This document shows positions 19,270-27,158 of a stretch of DNA of 64,000 bases, one piece after another (position 1 is the stretch's first letter; every line of letters starts with the position of its first letter). The notes under the pieces are model-generated. The model searched no databases and had not been told where the DNA came from. It saw only the letters and a list, made by a program, of their open reading frames with translations. The translations under genes were made by a program, and so were the position numbers. Source of the DNA: Pseudoluteimonas sp047602125 (GTDB taxonomy: Bacteria > Pseudomonadota > Gammaproteobacteria > Xanthomonadales > Xanthomonadaceae); contig JASGIB010000001.1 in the NCBI GenBank assembly GCA_047602125.1, positions 1,302,001 through 1,366,000 on the forward strand. Reading direction: 5' to 3'.

Positions 19270-20487
19270 GTGACGCCAACGCAGTTCCCGGCCATGCCAC
19301 CCCTGGCGATCCGGAATTTCACCGCCACCACCGCGCTCGGGCGCGGGCGCGATGCGCAGCTGCATGCCCTGCGCGAACGCCGCAGCGGACTGCGCGCCAA
19401 CGATGTCCGCAGCCCGACCGGCAGCGACCTGCTCGAAACCTGGATCGGCCGCGTCGAGGGCATCGAGGCAACGGAACTTCCGGCGGACCTCGCCGAATGG
19501 GATTGCCGCAACAACCGCCTCGCATGGATGGCGCTACGGCAGGACGGCATGTTCGAAGCCGTCGCCGCGCTGCGCGAAAAACATGGCGCCGAACGCGTCG
19601 CGCTCGTGCTCGGCACCTCGACCTCCAGCATCGGCGCGACCGAGGAGGCCTACGCGCGATTGGAGGACGGCCGCTTCCCCGCCGAGCTCGATCGCCCGCG
19701 CATCCACACCCCGCATTCGCTCGGAGCCTTCGTCGAGGCCGCGACCGGATTGCGCGGGCCGTGCATCACCGTCGCCACCGCGTGTTCGTCCAGCGCGAAG
19801 GTCTTTGCGCAGGCCGCGCGCCTGATCGACGCCGGGCTCGCCGACGCGGCGCTGGTCGGCGGCGTCGACACCTTGTGCGGCAGCGTGCTGTACGGCTTCA
19901 ACGCATTGGGCCTGGTCTCGCCGCAACCCTGCCGTCCGTTCGACGCGCATCGCGACGGACTTTCGCTGGGCGAAGCCGGCGGATTCGCGACCCTGGAACG
20001 CGCGGCCGATGGCGAACGCGGATTGCAACTGCGCGGCTACGGCGAATCCAGCGACGCGCACCACATGTCCTCGCCGCATCCCGAAGGCCTCGGCGCGCAA
20101 CTGGCGATGCGCGAGGCGCTGCAGCGCGCGGGACTCGACGCCGGCGACATCGACTATCTGAACCTGCACGGCACCGCGACGCCGGCCAACGACAAGGTCG
20201 AAGCGCTCGCGGTGGCGGCGATGTTCCCGCCGACCCTGCACGCGAGTTCGACCAAGGGCTGGACCGGGCACACGCTGGGCGCGGCGGGCATCGTCGAATC
20301 GGTGTTCGCGCTGCTCGCGCTCGAACACGGCGTGCTGCCGGGCACGCTCAACGGCAGCGAGCACGACCCGGGCAACGGCCCGCAGATCCGCTTCGACGGC
20401 GCCGAACGCGAGATCGCGTTCGCGATGAACAATTCCTTCGGCTTCGGCGGCAACAACTGCTCGCTGGTGTTCGGGAGGGCGCCGTGA
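19270..20487 (+). CDS. Beta-ketoacyl-ACP synthase of the aryl-polyene/xanthomonadin cluster (ApeO-like)
   Basis: A 405-residue condensing enzyme that should extend the polyene chain with malonyl-ACP. The catalytic triad is complete: Cys in VATACSSSAK (about 171), His in NLHGTATPANDK (about 299) and His in GWTGHTLGAAG (about 335). The C-terminal NNSFGFGGNN loop is typical of FabF-type synthases. The GTG at 19270 is chosen because GGAG at 19261-19264 is well placed for it; the GTG at 19264 overlaps that site. It is the first gene of a rightward four-gene operon and overlaps the next gene by GTGA. Confidence 0.88.
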   Translation: MTPTQFPAMPPLAIRNFTATTALGRGRDAQLHALRERRSGLRANDVRSPTGSDLLETWIGRVEGIEATELPADLAEWDCRNNRLAWMALRQDGMFEAVAALREKHGAERVALVLGTSTSSIGATEEAYARLEDGRFPAELDRPRIHTPHSLGAFVEAATGLRGPCITVATACSSSAKVFAQAARLIDAGLADAALVGGVDTLCGSVLYGFNALGLVSPQPCRPFDAHRDGLSLGEAGGFATLERAADGERGLQLRGYGESSDAHHMSSPHPEGLGAQLAMREALQRAGLDAGDIDYLNLHGTATPANDKVEALAVAAMFPPTLHASSTKGWTGHTLGAAGIVESVFALLALEHGVLPGTLNGSEHDPGNGPQIRFDGAEREIAFAMNNSFGFGGNNCSLVFGRAP

Positions 20488-21269
20488 GTTCGCTCGCCGC
20501 CGGCATCGCGGGCATCGGTTTCTGGGCGAACGGCATTCCCACGTGGACCGATGCGCTCGCGTTCGCGCGCGAGAGGACGCTGCCGGAGCACGCGCCGGCG
20601 AAACCTTCGCCGCAACTGCTGGCGCCGAACGAACGTCGCCGCGCGCCGGAATCGGTCGCGGTCGCGCTCGAGGTCGCGCTTGCCGCATGCACCGCATCGG
20701 GACGCGATCCTTCGGCGCTGCCGAGCGTGTTCGCTTCCACCCACGGCGACCTCGCCATCACCGACTACGTGGCCGCCACGCTCGCGTCCGAACCGCGCGC
20801 GCTGTCGCCGACGAAATTCCACAACTCGGTGCACAACGCCGCCGCCGGCTACTGGACCATCGGCAACGGCTGCACCGCGCCGACCACCGCGATTTCCGCC
20901 TACGACGCGAGCTTCGCGCAGGGGCTGCTGGAAGCGCTGTCGCTGCTCGCATCGGGCCACGAGGCGGTGCTGCTCGCCGCGTTCGACGCGCCATCGACCG
21001 GGCCGCTGTCCGCGGTCTCGCGCAGCGAAGGCCTGCTCGGCGGCGCGCTGGTGCTGGTCGCGGATGCGGGATCGACCTCGATCCGGCTGCGGGCGACGCC
21101 GGTGTCGAAACCCGCGCCCGTCGCGGACGGAGCCCTGGGCCGCCATTACGCCGGCAATGCGATGCGGCCGATGCTGGCGCTGTTCGATGCGCTCGCGAGC
21201 GGCGGCGATGTGGCCTGGCTGCACGCGGGTCCGGGCCGCGCCTTGCGGGTAGAGTGTGCGCATGGCTGA
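20484..21269 (+). CDS. Chain-length-factor-like ketosynthase partner (ApeC-like)
   Basis: A 261-residue protein of the short ketoacyl-synthase N-terminal-like family (PF13723), recognisable from FASTHGDLAITDYV and FHNSVHNAAAGYWTIG. It lacks the active-site cysteine motif of the upstream synthase, as expected for the non-catalytic partner that forms a heterodimer with the ketosynthase in aryl-polyene type II synthases. The start GTG at 20484 follows GGGAGG and overlaps the previous stop. It ends eight bases inside the next gene. Confidence 0.85.
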   Translation: MSSLAAGIAGIGFWANGIPTWTDALAFARERTLPEHAPAKPSPQLLAPNERRRAPESVAVALEVALAACTASGRDPSALPSVFASTHGDLAITDYVAATLASEPRALSPTKFHNSVHNAAAGYWTIGNGCTAPTTAISAYDASFAQGLLEALSLLASGHEAVLLAAFDAPSTGPLSAVSRSEGLLGGALVLVADAGSTSIRLRATPVSKPAPVADGALGRHYAGNAMRPMLALFDALASGGDVAWLHAGPGRALRVECAHG

Positions 21270-22086
21270 CACCTCACCCGTCCTTGCGCGCGACAACATC
21301 GCCGTGGTGATCCCGGCGCTGAACGAAGTGCTGCGCATCCGCGACGTGGTCGAGGGTGCGCTCGCGCATTGCGATCGCGTGATCGTGGTCGACGATGGTT
21401 CCGACGACGGCACCTCCGACGCGATTTCCGACCTGCCGATCACGCTGTTGCGCCACGCCACGCGCATGGGCAAGGGCGCGGGGCTGCGCGACGGCTTCGC
21501 CGAAGCGCTGCGCCAGGGCGCGCGCGCGGTGCTGACGATGGATGGCGACGGCCAGCATCGCGCCGAGGACGTCCCGCGCCTGCTCGATGCGGCCAACCGC
21601 CGCCGCGGATGGATCGTGATCGGCGCGCGCCTGCGCCGACGCGCCAACCAGCCGCTGTACCGCCGGCTCGCCAACGAGTTCGGCGACTGGGGCATCGCCT
21701 GGGGCACCGGTTACCAGGTCGCCGACAGCCAGAGCGGGCAACGCCTGTACCCGGCGGACGTGTGCGCGCTCGCCGGCCAGGGCATCCCCGGCGAGGATTT
21801 CGTGTTCGAGGCGCAGATCGTGATGTCGGCCGCGCAGGAACTGGGCACGCGCTGCGTGTCGGTGCCGATCGAGGCGCGCTACAACCAGATCCATGGCGCG
21901 CCGGATTTCCGCCCCAGCCACTTCCGCCCGCTGCGCGACCTGTGGCGCATCACCAGCCACATCGTCATGCAATGCCTGCGTCGCGGCGGTGTGCCCGCGG
22001 TCTACCGCAGCATCCGCGCCAACCCGCCGGTGGTCGACGATCCGGACGGCGAATTCTCTCCGCGCATCGCGCCGCGCACCGCATGA
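21262..22086 (+). CDS. Family 2 glycosyltransferase of the pigment cluster
   Basis: A 274-residue GT-A enzyme with VVIPALNEVLRIRDVVEG at the N-terminus, the metal-binding acidic motif in VLTMDGDGQHRAED (about 97) and GEDFVFEAQIV in the acceptor half. There are no obvious transmembrane helices. Xanthomonadin and aryl-polyene clusters commonly carry such an enzyme, thought to glycosylate the polyene lipid. It overlaps both neighbours, so it belongs to the same transcript. Confidence 0.82.
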   Translation: MADTSPVLARDNIAVVIPALNEVLRIRDVVEGALAHCDRVIVVDDGSDDGTSDAISDLPITLLRHATRMGKGAGLRDGFAEALRQGARAVLTMDGDGQHRAEDVPRLLDAANRRRGWIVIGARLRRRANQPLYRRLANEFGDWGIAWGTGYQVADSQSGQRLYPADVCALAGQGIPGEDFVFEAQIVMSAAQELGTRCVSVPIEARYNQIHGAPDFRPSHFRPLRDLWRITSHIVMQCLRRGGVPAVYRSIRANPPVVDDPDGEFSPRIAPRTA

Positions 22087-23705
22087 TCGCCGACGGCACG
22101 GATGTCGCCATCCTCGGCGGCGGCCTCGCCGGCCTCTGCCTCGCGATACAACTGAAGCGGCAGGATCCGGAACTGTCGGTGGTCGTGCTCGAACGCCGCG
22201 ATGGCGATGCGCCCGATGCCGCATTCAAGGTCGGCGAATCGACGGTGGAGATCGGCGCGCACTACTTCGCCGAAACCCTCGGCCTGCGCGAACACCTCGA
22301 GCACGGACAGATCCGCAAGTTCGGCTTCCGCTTCTTCTTCAGCGAGGGCAGCGACGATCCGGCGCGTTGCACCGAGCTGGGCGTGAGCGAACTGTTGCCG
22401 ACGCCTTCGTGGCAGCTCGACCGCGGCCGTTTCGAGAATCACCTCGCGCAGCGCGCGCGCGAACTCGGCGTCGATATTCGAACCGGCGCCACGGTGCGCG
22501 CGCTGGAACCCGGCCGCGACGGCGCGGAGCACGCGATCGCCTTCGTCGACGCACGCGGCGAGCGCGAGCTGCGCGCACGCTGGCTGGTCGATGCTTCCGG
22601 TCGCGCCGGCCTGCTCAAGCACCGACTCGGGCTGGAGCGGGGCCTCGACCACGCCGTCAACGCGGCGTGGTGGCGCGTCGAGGGTTTCGTCGCGCCCGAC
22701 GACTGGTCGACCGACGCGGCCTGGCAGGCGCGCTGCATGCCGCCCGAACGCTGGCGTTCGACCAACCACCTGTGCGGCCCCGGCTACTGGGCGTGGATGA
22801 TCCCGCTCGCCTCGGGCGCGCATTCCATCGGCATCGTCGCCGACGAAGCGCTGCATCCGCTCGAGTCGTACAACCGCCACGACAAGGCGATGGCGTGGCT
22901 GCGCCAGCACCAGCCGCGTCTGGCGGCGCAACTCGACGACCCGCGCCACGCGGTGATGGACTTCCGCTTCCTGCGCCATTTCGCCCACGACTGCGCGCAG
23001 GTGTTCTCCGCCGACCGCTGGGCGATCACCGGCGAAGCCGGGGTGTTCCTCGATCCGTTCTATTCGCCCGGCAGCGATTTCATCGCGATCGCGAACACGC
23101 TCGCCTGCGGACTGGTGTCGCGCGACCGCGCCGGCCAGCCGATCGCGCCGCACGCCGCGATCTACCAGCAGTTGTTCGAATCCATCGCCGCGAACACGAT
23201 GACCCTGTTCCAGGGCCAGTACCCGCTGTTCGGCGATGCGCAGGTGATGCCGGTCAAGGTGATCTGGGACTACACCTACTACTGGTCGCTGCTGGCGCCG
23301 CTGGCGATGTCCGGCCGCATCGGCGACGTGGCCATGCTCGGCCGGCTGAAGCCGCAATTCCTGCGCGCGCGCGAATTGAACCTCGCGGTGCAGGCCCTGC
23401 TGCGCGACTGGTGCGCGCGCAACGCCGCGCCGGCGCGCGCGACCGAGGACGAACGCCTGCTCGACCAGTACCGCATCGACTGGTTCCGAGAACTCAACCA
23501 CGCCCTTGGCGATCGCCTCGACGACGATGCCTTCGCCGCGCGCGTCGCCGGCAACGTACAACGCATGCAATGGTTGGCGCACGAAATCCTCAATCGTGCG
23601 CGTTGCGTACACCCGGACATCGACGACCGCGGTCTCGATGCGATGCCGGGGGACGCATCGCCGACCGGATCGCTGTCGCCGGCCTGGTACGACGAAGCGG
23701 CGTAG
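22083..23705 (+). CDS. FAD-dependent halogenase/oxidoreductase-like protein of the pigment cluster
   Basis: A 540-residue flavoprotein. The FAD fold is marked by VAILGGGLAGLCLAIQL at residue 8, FKVGEST near 47, the second FAD site AITGEAGVFLDPFYSPGSDF near 320, and GYWAWMIPL near 235. The last contains WxWxIP, the signature of flavin-dependent halogenases, although some related oxidoreductases carry similar strings. The long C-terminal helical region (DYTYYWSLLAPLAMSGR) resembles tryptophan-halogenase-like proteins. The start ATG at 22083 overlaps the GT2 stop. Halogenation of the polyene aryl head is a plausible role. Confidence 0.72.
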   Translation: MIADGTDVAILGGGLAGLCLAIQLKRQDPELSVVVLERRDGDAPDAAFKVGESTVEIGAHYFAETLGLREHLEHGQIRKFGFRFFFSEGSDDPARCTELGVSELLPTPSWQLDRGRFENHLAQRARELGVDIRTGATVRALEPGRDGAEHAIAFVDARGERELRARWLVDASGRAGLLKHRLGLERGLDHAVNAAWWRVEGFVAPDDWSTDAAWQARCMPPERWRSTNHLCGPGYWAWMIPLASGAHSIGIVADEALHPLESYNRHDKAMAWLRQHQPRLAAQLDDPRHAVMDFRFLRHFAHDCAQVFSADRWAITGEAGVFLDPFYSPGSDFIAIANTLACGLVSRDRAGQPIAPHAAIYQQLFESIAANTMTLFQGQYPLFGDAQVMPVKVIWDYTYYWSLLAPLAMSGRIGDVAMLGRLKPQFLRARELNLAVQALLRDWCARNAAPARATEDERLLDQYRIDWFRELNHALGDRLDDDAFAARVAGNVQRMQWLAHEILNRARCVHPDIDDRGLDAMPGDASPTGSLSPAWYDEAA

Positions 23706-23715
23706 GCTTTGCTCT

Positions 23716-23740
23716 CCTCTCTCCCTTTGCCGGAGAGGGG
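23716..23740 (+). terminator. Weak hairpin after the rightward pigment operon
   Basis: Arms CTCTCC (23719-23724) and GGAGAG (23732-23737) form a 6-base perfect core, extendable to 9 pairs with one G-T wobble. No T run follows. It is the only structure between the flavoprotein stop and the next gene. Confidence 0.35.
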
Positions 23741-23852
23741 ACGCGCCCGGCAATGTCGGTTCCGTGAGTTGATCGACGCACGTGGCGGGGACAAAATCCT
23801 GGCGACACCCCGGTTTCTGGGTCCGGAAGGCGCTGGCGCCACATGAAGCACC

Positions 23853-24149
23853 ATGCTCGCTGAAATCATGGCCATCGCCATCGTCACGCTCGCCATCGCC
23901 TCTCCGGGGGTATTCCTCCTGCGCTATGCCTGGCGCCGAGGCGGCAACCATCGCAGGTTCGCCATCGGCGTCCTCGCCGCCGCCGGCCTCCTCGTCCTGT
24001 GGCTGCTCTTCTTCCCGGAAGCCGGGATTTCCAGCTTCATCGGCGCATGGGGAATCCTGTTCATGGCCGTCGGCATCATCACGATCATCGGCGCATCGGT
24101 GCGTAGCTTCCGCAACCGCAAGCGGAATCGCCAGATGGATGGATCGTAG
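23853..24149 (+). CDS. Small membrane protein, unknown
   Basis: A 98-residue protein with three hydrophobic segments (MAIAIVTLAIASPGVFLLRYAW, FAIGVLAAAGLLVLWLLFF and GILFMAVGIITIIGASV) and a basic C-terminal tail RSFRNRKRNRQ. No family is recognised. It belongs to a group of small envelope genes at the meeting point of the two pigment arms. The frame has coding-like composition, but no strong ribosome site is seen. Confidence 0.5.
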   Translation: MLAEIMAIAIVTLAIASPGVFLLRYAWRRGGNHRRFAIGVLAAAGLLVLWLLFFPEAGISSFIGAWGILFMAVGIITIIGASVRSFRNRKRNRQMDGS

Positions 24150-24618
24150 ACAATGGCAGGCGGCGCCGGCGATTCTTCAATTCGATGCCGCACCACGGCG
24201 TGACTCAACCCTAGGAACAGGCGCAAACACGACGAATCGAAAGACACTCGCGCTATCGCTCGTCCTGCTCCTCGCCGGCTGCACCGATGGCGCCACGCGC
24301 ATCGCGAACGACATCCAGGCCGGCACGGAGGATTTCCGGCATTCGGACAAGCAGGTCGAGGTCATCCGGCACGTCCCGAAGGAGAGCCCGGATGGCTGCG
24401 GCGACGCCTACGACGTCCAGTTCAGCAAGGACTCGTCCCTCGTCATCTGGTGCAAAGACTCGAAGACGGGGGAAACGACCTCCAGCCACACCACGACCTA
24501 TCACCTGAACTTCGTGAAGGTCCCCGTGAGCTACCGCCTGTTGAAGAACCGTGGCGAACCGCTGCTGATCGAGCTTTCGAAGCAGAACGGCGACATCGTC
24601 GTCAGCGATGTCCGCTGA
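24139..24618 (+). CDS. Lipoprotein of unknown function with doubtful start
   Basis: The frame encodes a clear lipoprotein signal, RKTLALSLVLLLAGC (lipobox LAGC), followed by ~115 residues with two more cysteines (PDGCGDAYDV and VIWCKDSK). The ATG at 24139 would put ~32 non-hydrophobic residues before the signal, which is unusual. The natural start position is occupied by ACG at 24232 (T-N-R-K where M-N-R-K is expected). The start is thus either the distant ATG, a non-standard ACG, or lost by mutation. The family is not recognised. Confidence 0.5.
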   Translation: MDRRQWQAAPAILQFDAAPRRDSTLGTGANTTNRKTLALSLVLLLAGCTDGATRIANDIQAGTEDFRHSDKQVEVIRHVPKESPDGCGDAYDVQFSKDSSLVIWCKDSKTGETTSSHTTTYHLNFVKVPVSYRLLKNRGEPLLIELSKQNGDIVVSDVR

Positions 24619-24683
24619 ACCGCGAACGATTCCGTTCGGCCATCGCCCTTGGTGGCGGCTTCCGGATCCGGCATCACCGCAAA

Positions 24684-24713
24684 CGAAAACGGCGCCTTTC
24701 GGCGCCGTTTTCG
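24684..24713. terminator. Bidirectional intrinsic terminator
   Basis: A perfect 13-base-pair stem (CGAAAACGGCGCC and its complement) closes on a TTTC loop, with A/T runs at the stem base giving a T tract in both directions. It lies between two convergent genes (lipoprotein ending at 24618, DUF2846-like gene ending at 24729) and should stop transcription from either side. Confidence 0.88.
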
Positions 24714-24728
24714 CATTGCATGCATGGC

Positions 24729-25355
24729 TCAAGGCGAGGCAATGCCATCCTCGGCGTGCAAGACCAGTTCCGCGCGATCCTGCGGCAGCATCACGTTCCA
24801 TTTCTTGAGGTAGTCAGCCTTCTTCTCCTCCACGCTGGCGCGATTCTCGACAAACCAAGCGTCCGCGCGCGACGTTGATTCCACGAACTCGCCGGCTGCG
24901 TTCCATTCCTTGAAATCCGCGCTCTGCAGGTTGTACTGGTCCGGCGACGACGCATGGATCGGCAGCAGCGAGAACCGCGCCTTCCACACGCCGGGGCGAG
25001 CGCGCACCACGGCGTAATACGTCTTGCCGGCATCAAGGTGCGCATCCATGAAGTCCGCGTTCTCGGCGACGACCATGAAACGGTGGTCGCCCGGATCGAC
25101 CTGGTAGGCGATCTTGTCCTTGGGCCCGAGCACGCCGATCAGCGTGGTGCGGTCGTCCGGCGCATCGTAGACCGAGGCCGCGATCGCGCCGCCGTAGTAC
25201 GACGGACGGAGGATGATGAGCAGCGCCTTGCCTTCGGCGGGCACCGGTTGGGCCTGCGACGCAGCCGGCTGCATCAATTTGTTGGACTTGGCCATCGCCG
25301 GCGCGGCCACCAGCAGCAACGCAACCGCCGCGAGGCGGAAGAATCCCTTCGACAT
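24729..25355 (-). CDS. Exported DUF2846-like protein
   Basis: A 208-residue protein with a Sec signal (RLAAVALLLVAAPAMA) and a beta-rich domain: KALLIILRPSYYGGAIAAS, then YQVDPGDHRFMVVAEN and GKTYYAVVRARPGVWKARF. This resembles DUF2846, envelope proteins with a carboxypeptidase-regulatory-like fold; the match is from pattern memory. The start is the ATG at 25355 with GGGGAAA upstream. The function is unknown. Confidence 0.65.
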   Translation of the reverse strand: MSKGFFRLAAVALLLVAAPAMAKSNKLMQPAASQAQPVPAEGKALLIILRPSYYGGAIAASVYDAPDDRTTLIGVLGPKDKIAYQVDPGDHRFMVVAENADFMDAHLDAGKTYYAVVRARPGVWKARFSLLPIHASSPDQYNLQSADFKEWNAAGEFVESTSRADAWFVENRASVEEKKADYLKKWNVMLPQDRAELVLHAEDGIASP

Positions 25356-25448
25356 CGTGTTTCCCCTGGTTGAGTTCGAAATCCCCGGCTCCCCGCCGGG
25401 CACGGCCATTACTGTAACCGCCCGCGGACTTTCCGGAACGACTTTGGC

Positions 25449-25904
25449 TCAGGGCCCGGGCTGCGGTTCCGGCAGCGGGTTGGGTACGTAGATCGCGATG
25501 CCGTGCGCGTATTTCTTCTTCGGGGTGATATCCACGCCCACGCCGACGCTGCCGTAACCGTGGCTGCCGAAACTGCCGCCGCCGACACCGACGCTGGTGC
25601 CGCCACCGCCGTAACCGTTCTCGGTGCCGACCAGCAGCACGCCGTTGGCGCCGAGCTTCGCGGCTTCCTTGCGCAGGTGCGACAGCACCGAATTCAGCTT
25701 GTTCTGCTCGCCGTAGATCAACGCACCGCTCTGCGTTTCCAGCTGCGCGATTTCCTCGAAACCACCCGGCGGCGGCGCCTGGTAGATGCGCACCTGCGCC
25801 GGATCGATGGGCGGCCGCACGCGGCCGGTGACCATCGAGGAGGTCGCGCAGGCGGCGAGCAAGGCCAGCGGCAACAGCAACAAGGGGCGGAAGGCACGGA
25901 ACAT
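25449..25904 (-). CDS. DUF4156-like lipoprotein
   Basis: A 151-residue lipoprotein (FRPLLLLPLALLAAC, lipobox LAAC). The mature domain RPPIDPAQVRIYQAPPPGGF followed by EEIAQLE, and later AAKLGANGVLL, is typical of DUF4156 and related RcsF-like outer-membrane lipoproteins. A Gly-rich stretch (GYGGGGTSVGVGGGSFGSHG) sits in the second half. The ATG at 25904 is preferred over upstream in-frame ATGs because it places the hydrophobic signal at the N-terminus. Confidence 0.75.
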   Translation of the reverse strand: MFRAFRPLLLLPLALLAACATSSMVTGRVRPPIDPAQVRIYQAPPPGGFEEIAQLETQSGALIYGEQNKLNSVLSHLRKEAAKLGANGVLLVGTENGYGGGGTSVGVGGGSFGSHGYGSVGVGVDITPKKKYAHGIAIYVPNPLPEPQPGP

Positions 25905-25989
25905 GGGGCACCTGTGCGAATGGTGGATCCGGGCCGATGCTACGCCACGCATCCGCAGCGAAGCATGAAGGGAATCCCGGAAAACGTGC

Positions 25990-26721
25990 TCAGGCCATTC
26001 CGCCGTTGATGCCGATCACCTGGCCATTGATGTAGCCGGCGGCGTCCGAGCACAGGAAACCGACCAGCGCGGCCACTTCCCCCGGCGTGCCGGCGCGACC
26101 GGCCGGGACCCTCGCCTTGATCGCTTCGTCGGAAAACGCGTCGTCGGCCATGCCGCCGCGGATCACGCCAGGCGCAACGACATTGGCGGTGATGCCGCGG
26201 CTGGCCATTTCCCGCGCCAGCGATTTCGTCGCGCCGTGCAGCGCCGACTTCGCCGCGGCGTAGTTGGCCTGGCCGCGGTTGCCGATCACCGCGGCGACGC
26301 TGGAGACGCTGACGATGCGGCCCCAGCGCGCGCGCGCCATCGGCAGCAACAAGGGCTGGGTGACGTGGAAGAAGCCGTGCAGCGAGATGTCGATCACGCG
26401 CTTCCACTGTTCATCGCTCATGCCCGCCAGCGGTGCGTCGTCGTGCACGCCGGCGTTGTTCACCACGACCTGGATCGGGCCGTCGTGCAGCAGGGTTTCG
26501 ATCGCGCCGCGACTCGAAGCCGCATCGGCGACGTCGAACGCGACGGCCTGCGCACTTCCACCGTCCGCAACGATGTCGGCGACGACGCGTTCGGCACGGT
26601 CGCGGTTGGCGTTCGCGTGGACGATGACGTGTAAGCCGTCCGCGGCGAGGCGCCGGCAGATCGCGCTGCCGAGGCCGCCGCTGCCGCCAGTGACGAGTGC
26701 GCGCTTGAGGGTGTCGTTCAT
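25990..26721 (-). CDS. 3-oxoacyl-ACP reductase of the aryl-polyene cluster (FabG/ApeQ-like)
   Basis: A 243-residue short-chain dehydrogenase that should reduce the beta-keto group after each condensation. It has the NADPH motif TGGSGGLGSA (about 11), VVNNAGV, and the catalytic Ser (SVSSVAAV), Tyr and Lys (NYAAAKSA, about 155). It is the last gene of the leftward eight-gene operon; its ATG overlaps the stop of the dehydratase gene by four bases. Confidence 0.88.
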   Translation of the reverse strand: MNDTLKRALVTGGSGGLGSAICRRLAADGLHVIVHANANRDRAERVVADIVADGGSAQAVAFDVADAASSRGAIETLLHDGPIQVVVNNAGVHDDAPLAGMSDEQWKRVIDISLHGFFHVTQPLLLPMARARWGRIVSVSSVAAVIGNRGQANYAAAKSALHGATKSLAREMASRGITANVVAPGVIRGGMADDAFSDEAIKARVPAGRAGTPGEVAALVGFLCSDAAGYINGQVIGINGGMA

Positions 26722-27158
26722 GGTTGGATGTTAGCGCCGAGCATCACCGCCGCGCGGCCGTCGGCCAGCAGCGTGCCCGCGTGGAGGATGCGGAACGCGT
26801 ATTGCTGGCTGTCGGCGCCGTTCGCCAGCAATGTCGCCTCGCCCTCGAGCTCGCCCGGCAGGTCGTCGATGTGGGCGACGTGCAGCGCCACCCCGCGCAG
26901 CGCGACCAGCATGCCCGCGCGTACCGGCATGCCGGAATCGCGCCCGAGCAGGCCGCCGTGCACCGCCATCGCCTGCGCACCGTATTCGCACAGGTGCAGT
27001 GCGCGCAGGCGCCCGTCCTGGCGCAGCGGATTCTCCGGAGCGCGATGCGAACTCGTGCGCAGGCGGACATGGGCCGCATCGTGTTCGACCACCTCCTGCC
27101 ACAGGCACATCGCGCCCTGGTGCGGGACCAACGCGGCGATGTCGATGCGCTCATTCAT
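26718..27158 (-). CDS. Hotdog-fold 3-hydroxyacyl-ACP dehydratase of the cluster (ApeP-like)
   Basis: A 146-residue hotdog protein recognisable from LVPHQGAMCLWQEVVEHD near the N-terminus and the LHLCEYGAQAMAVHGGLL helix. In aryl-polyene systems, ApeP-type dehydratases work with ApeI-type ones to make the all-trans double bonds. The ATG at 27158 (MNERIDIAAL) is chosen; six further residues upstream are possible. It overlaps the MMPL stop by eight bases and the ketoreductase by four. Confidence 0.8.
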   Translation of the reverse strand: MNERIDIAALVPHQGAMCLWQEVVEHDAAHVRLRTSSHRAPENPLRQDGRLRALHLCEYGAQAMAVHGGLLGRDSGMPVRAGMLVALRGVALHVAHIDDLPGELEGEATLLANGADSQQYAFRILHAGTLLADGRAAVMLGANIQP

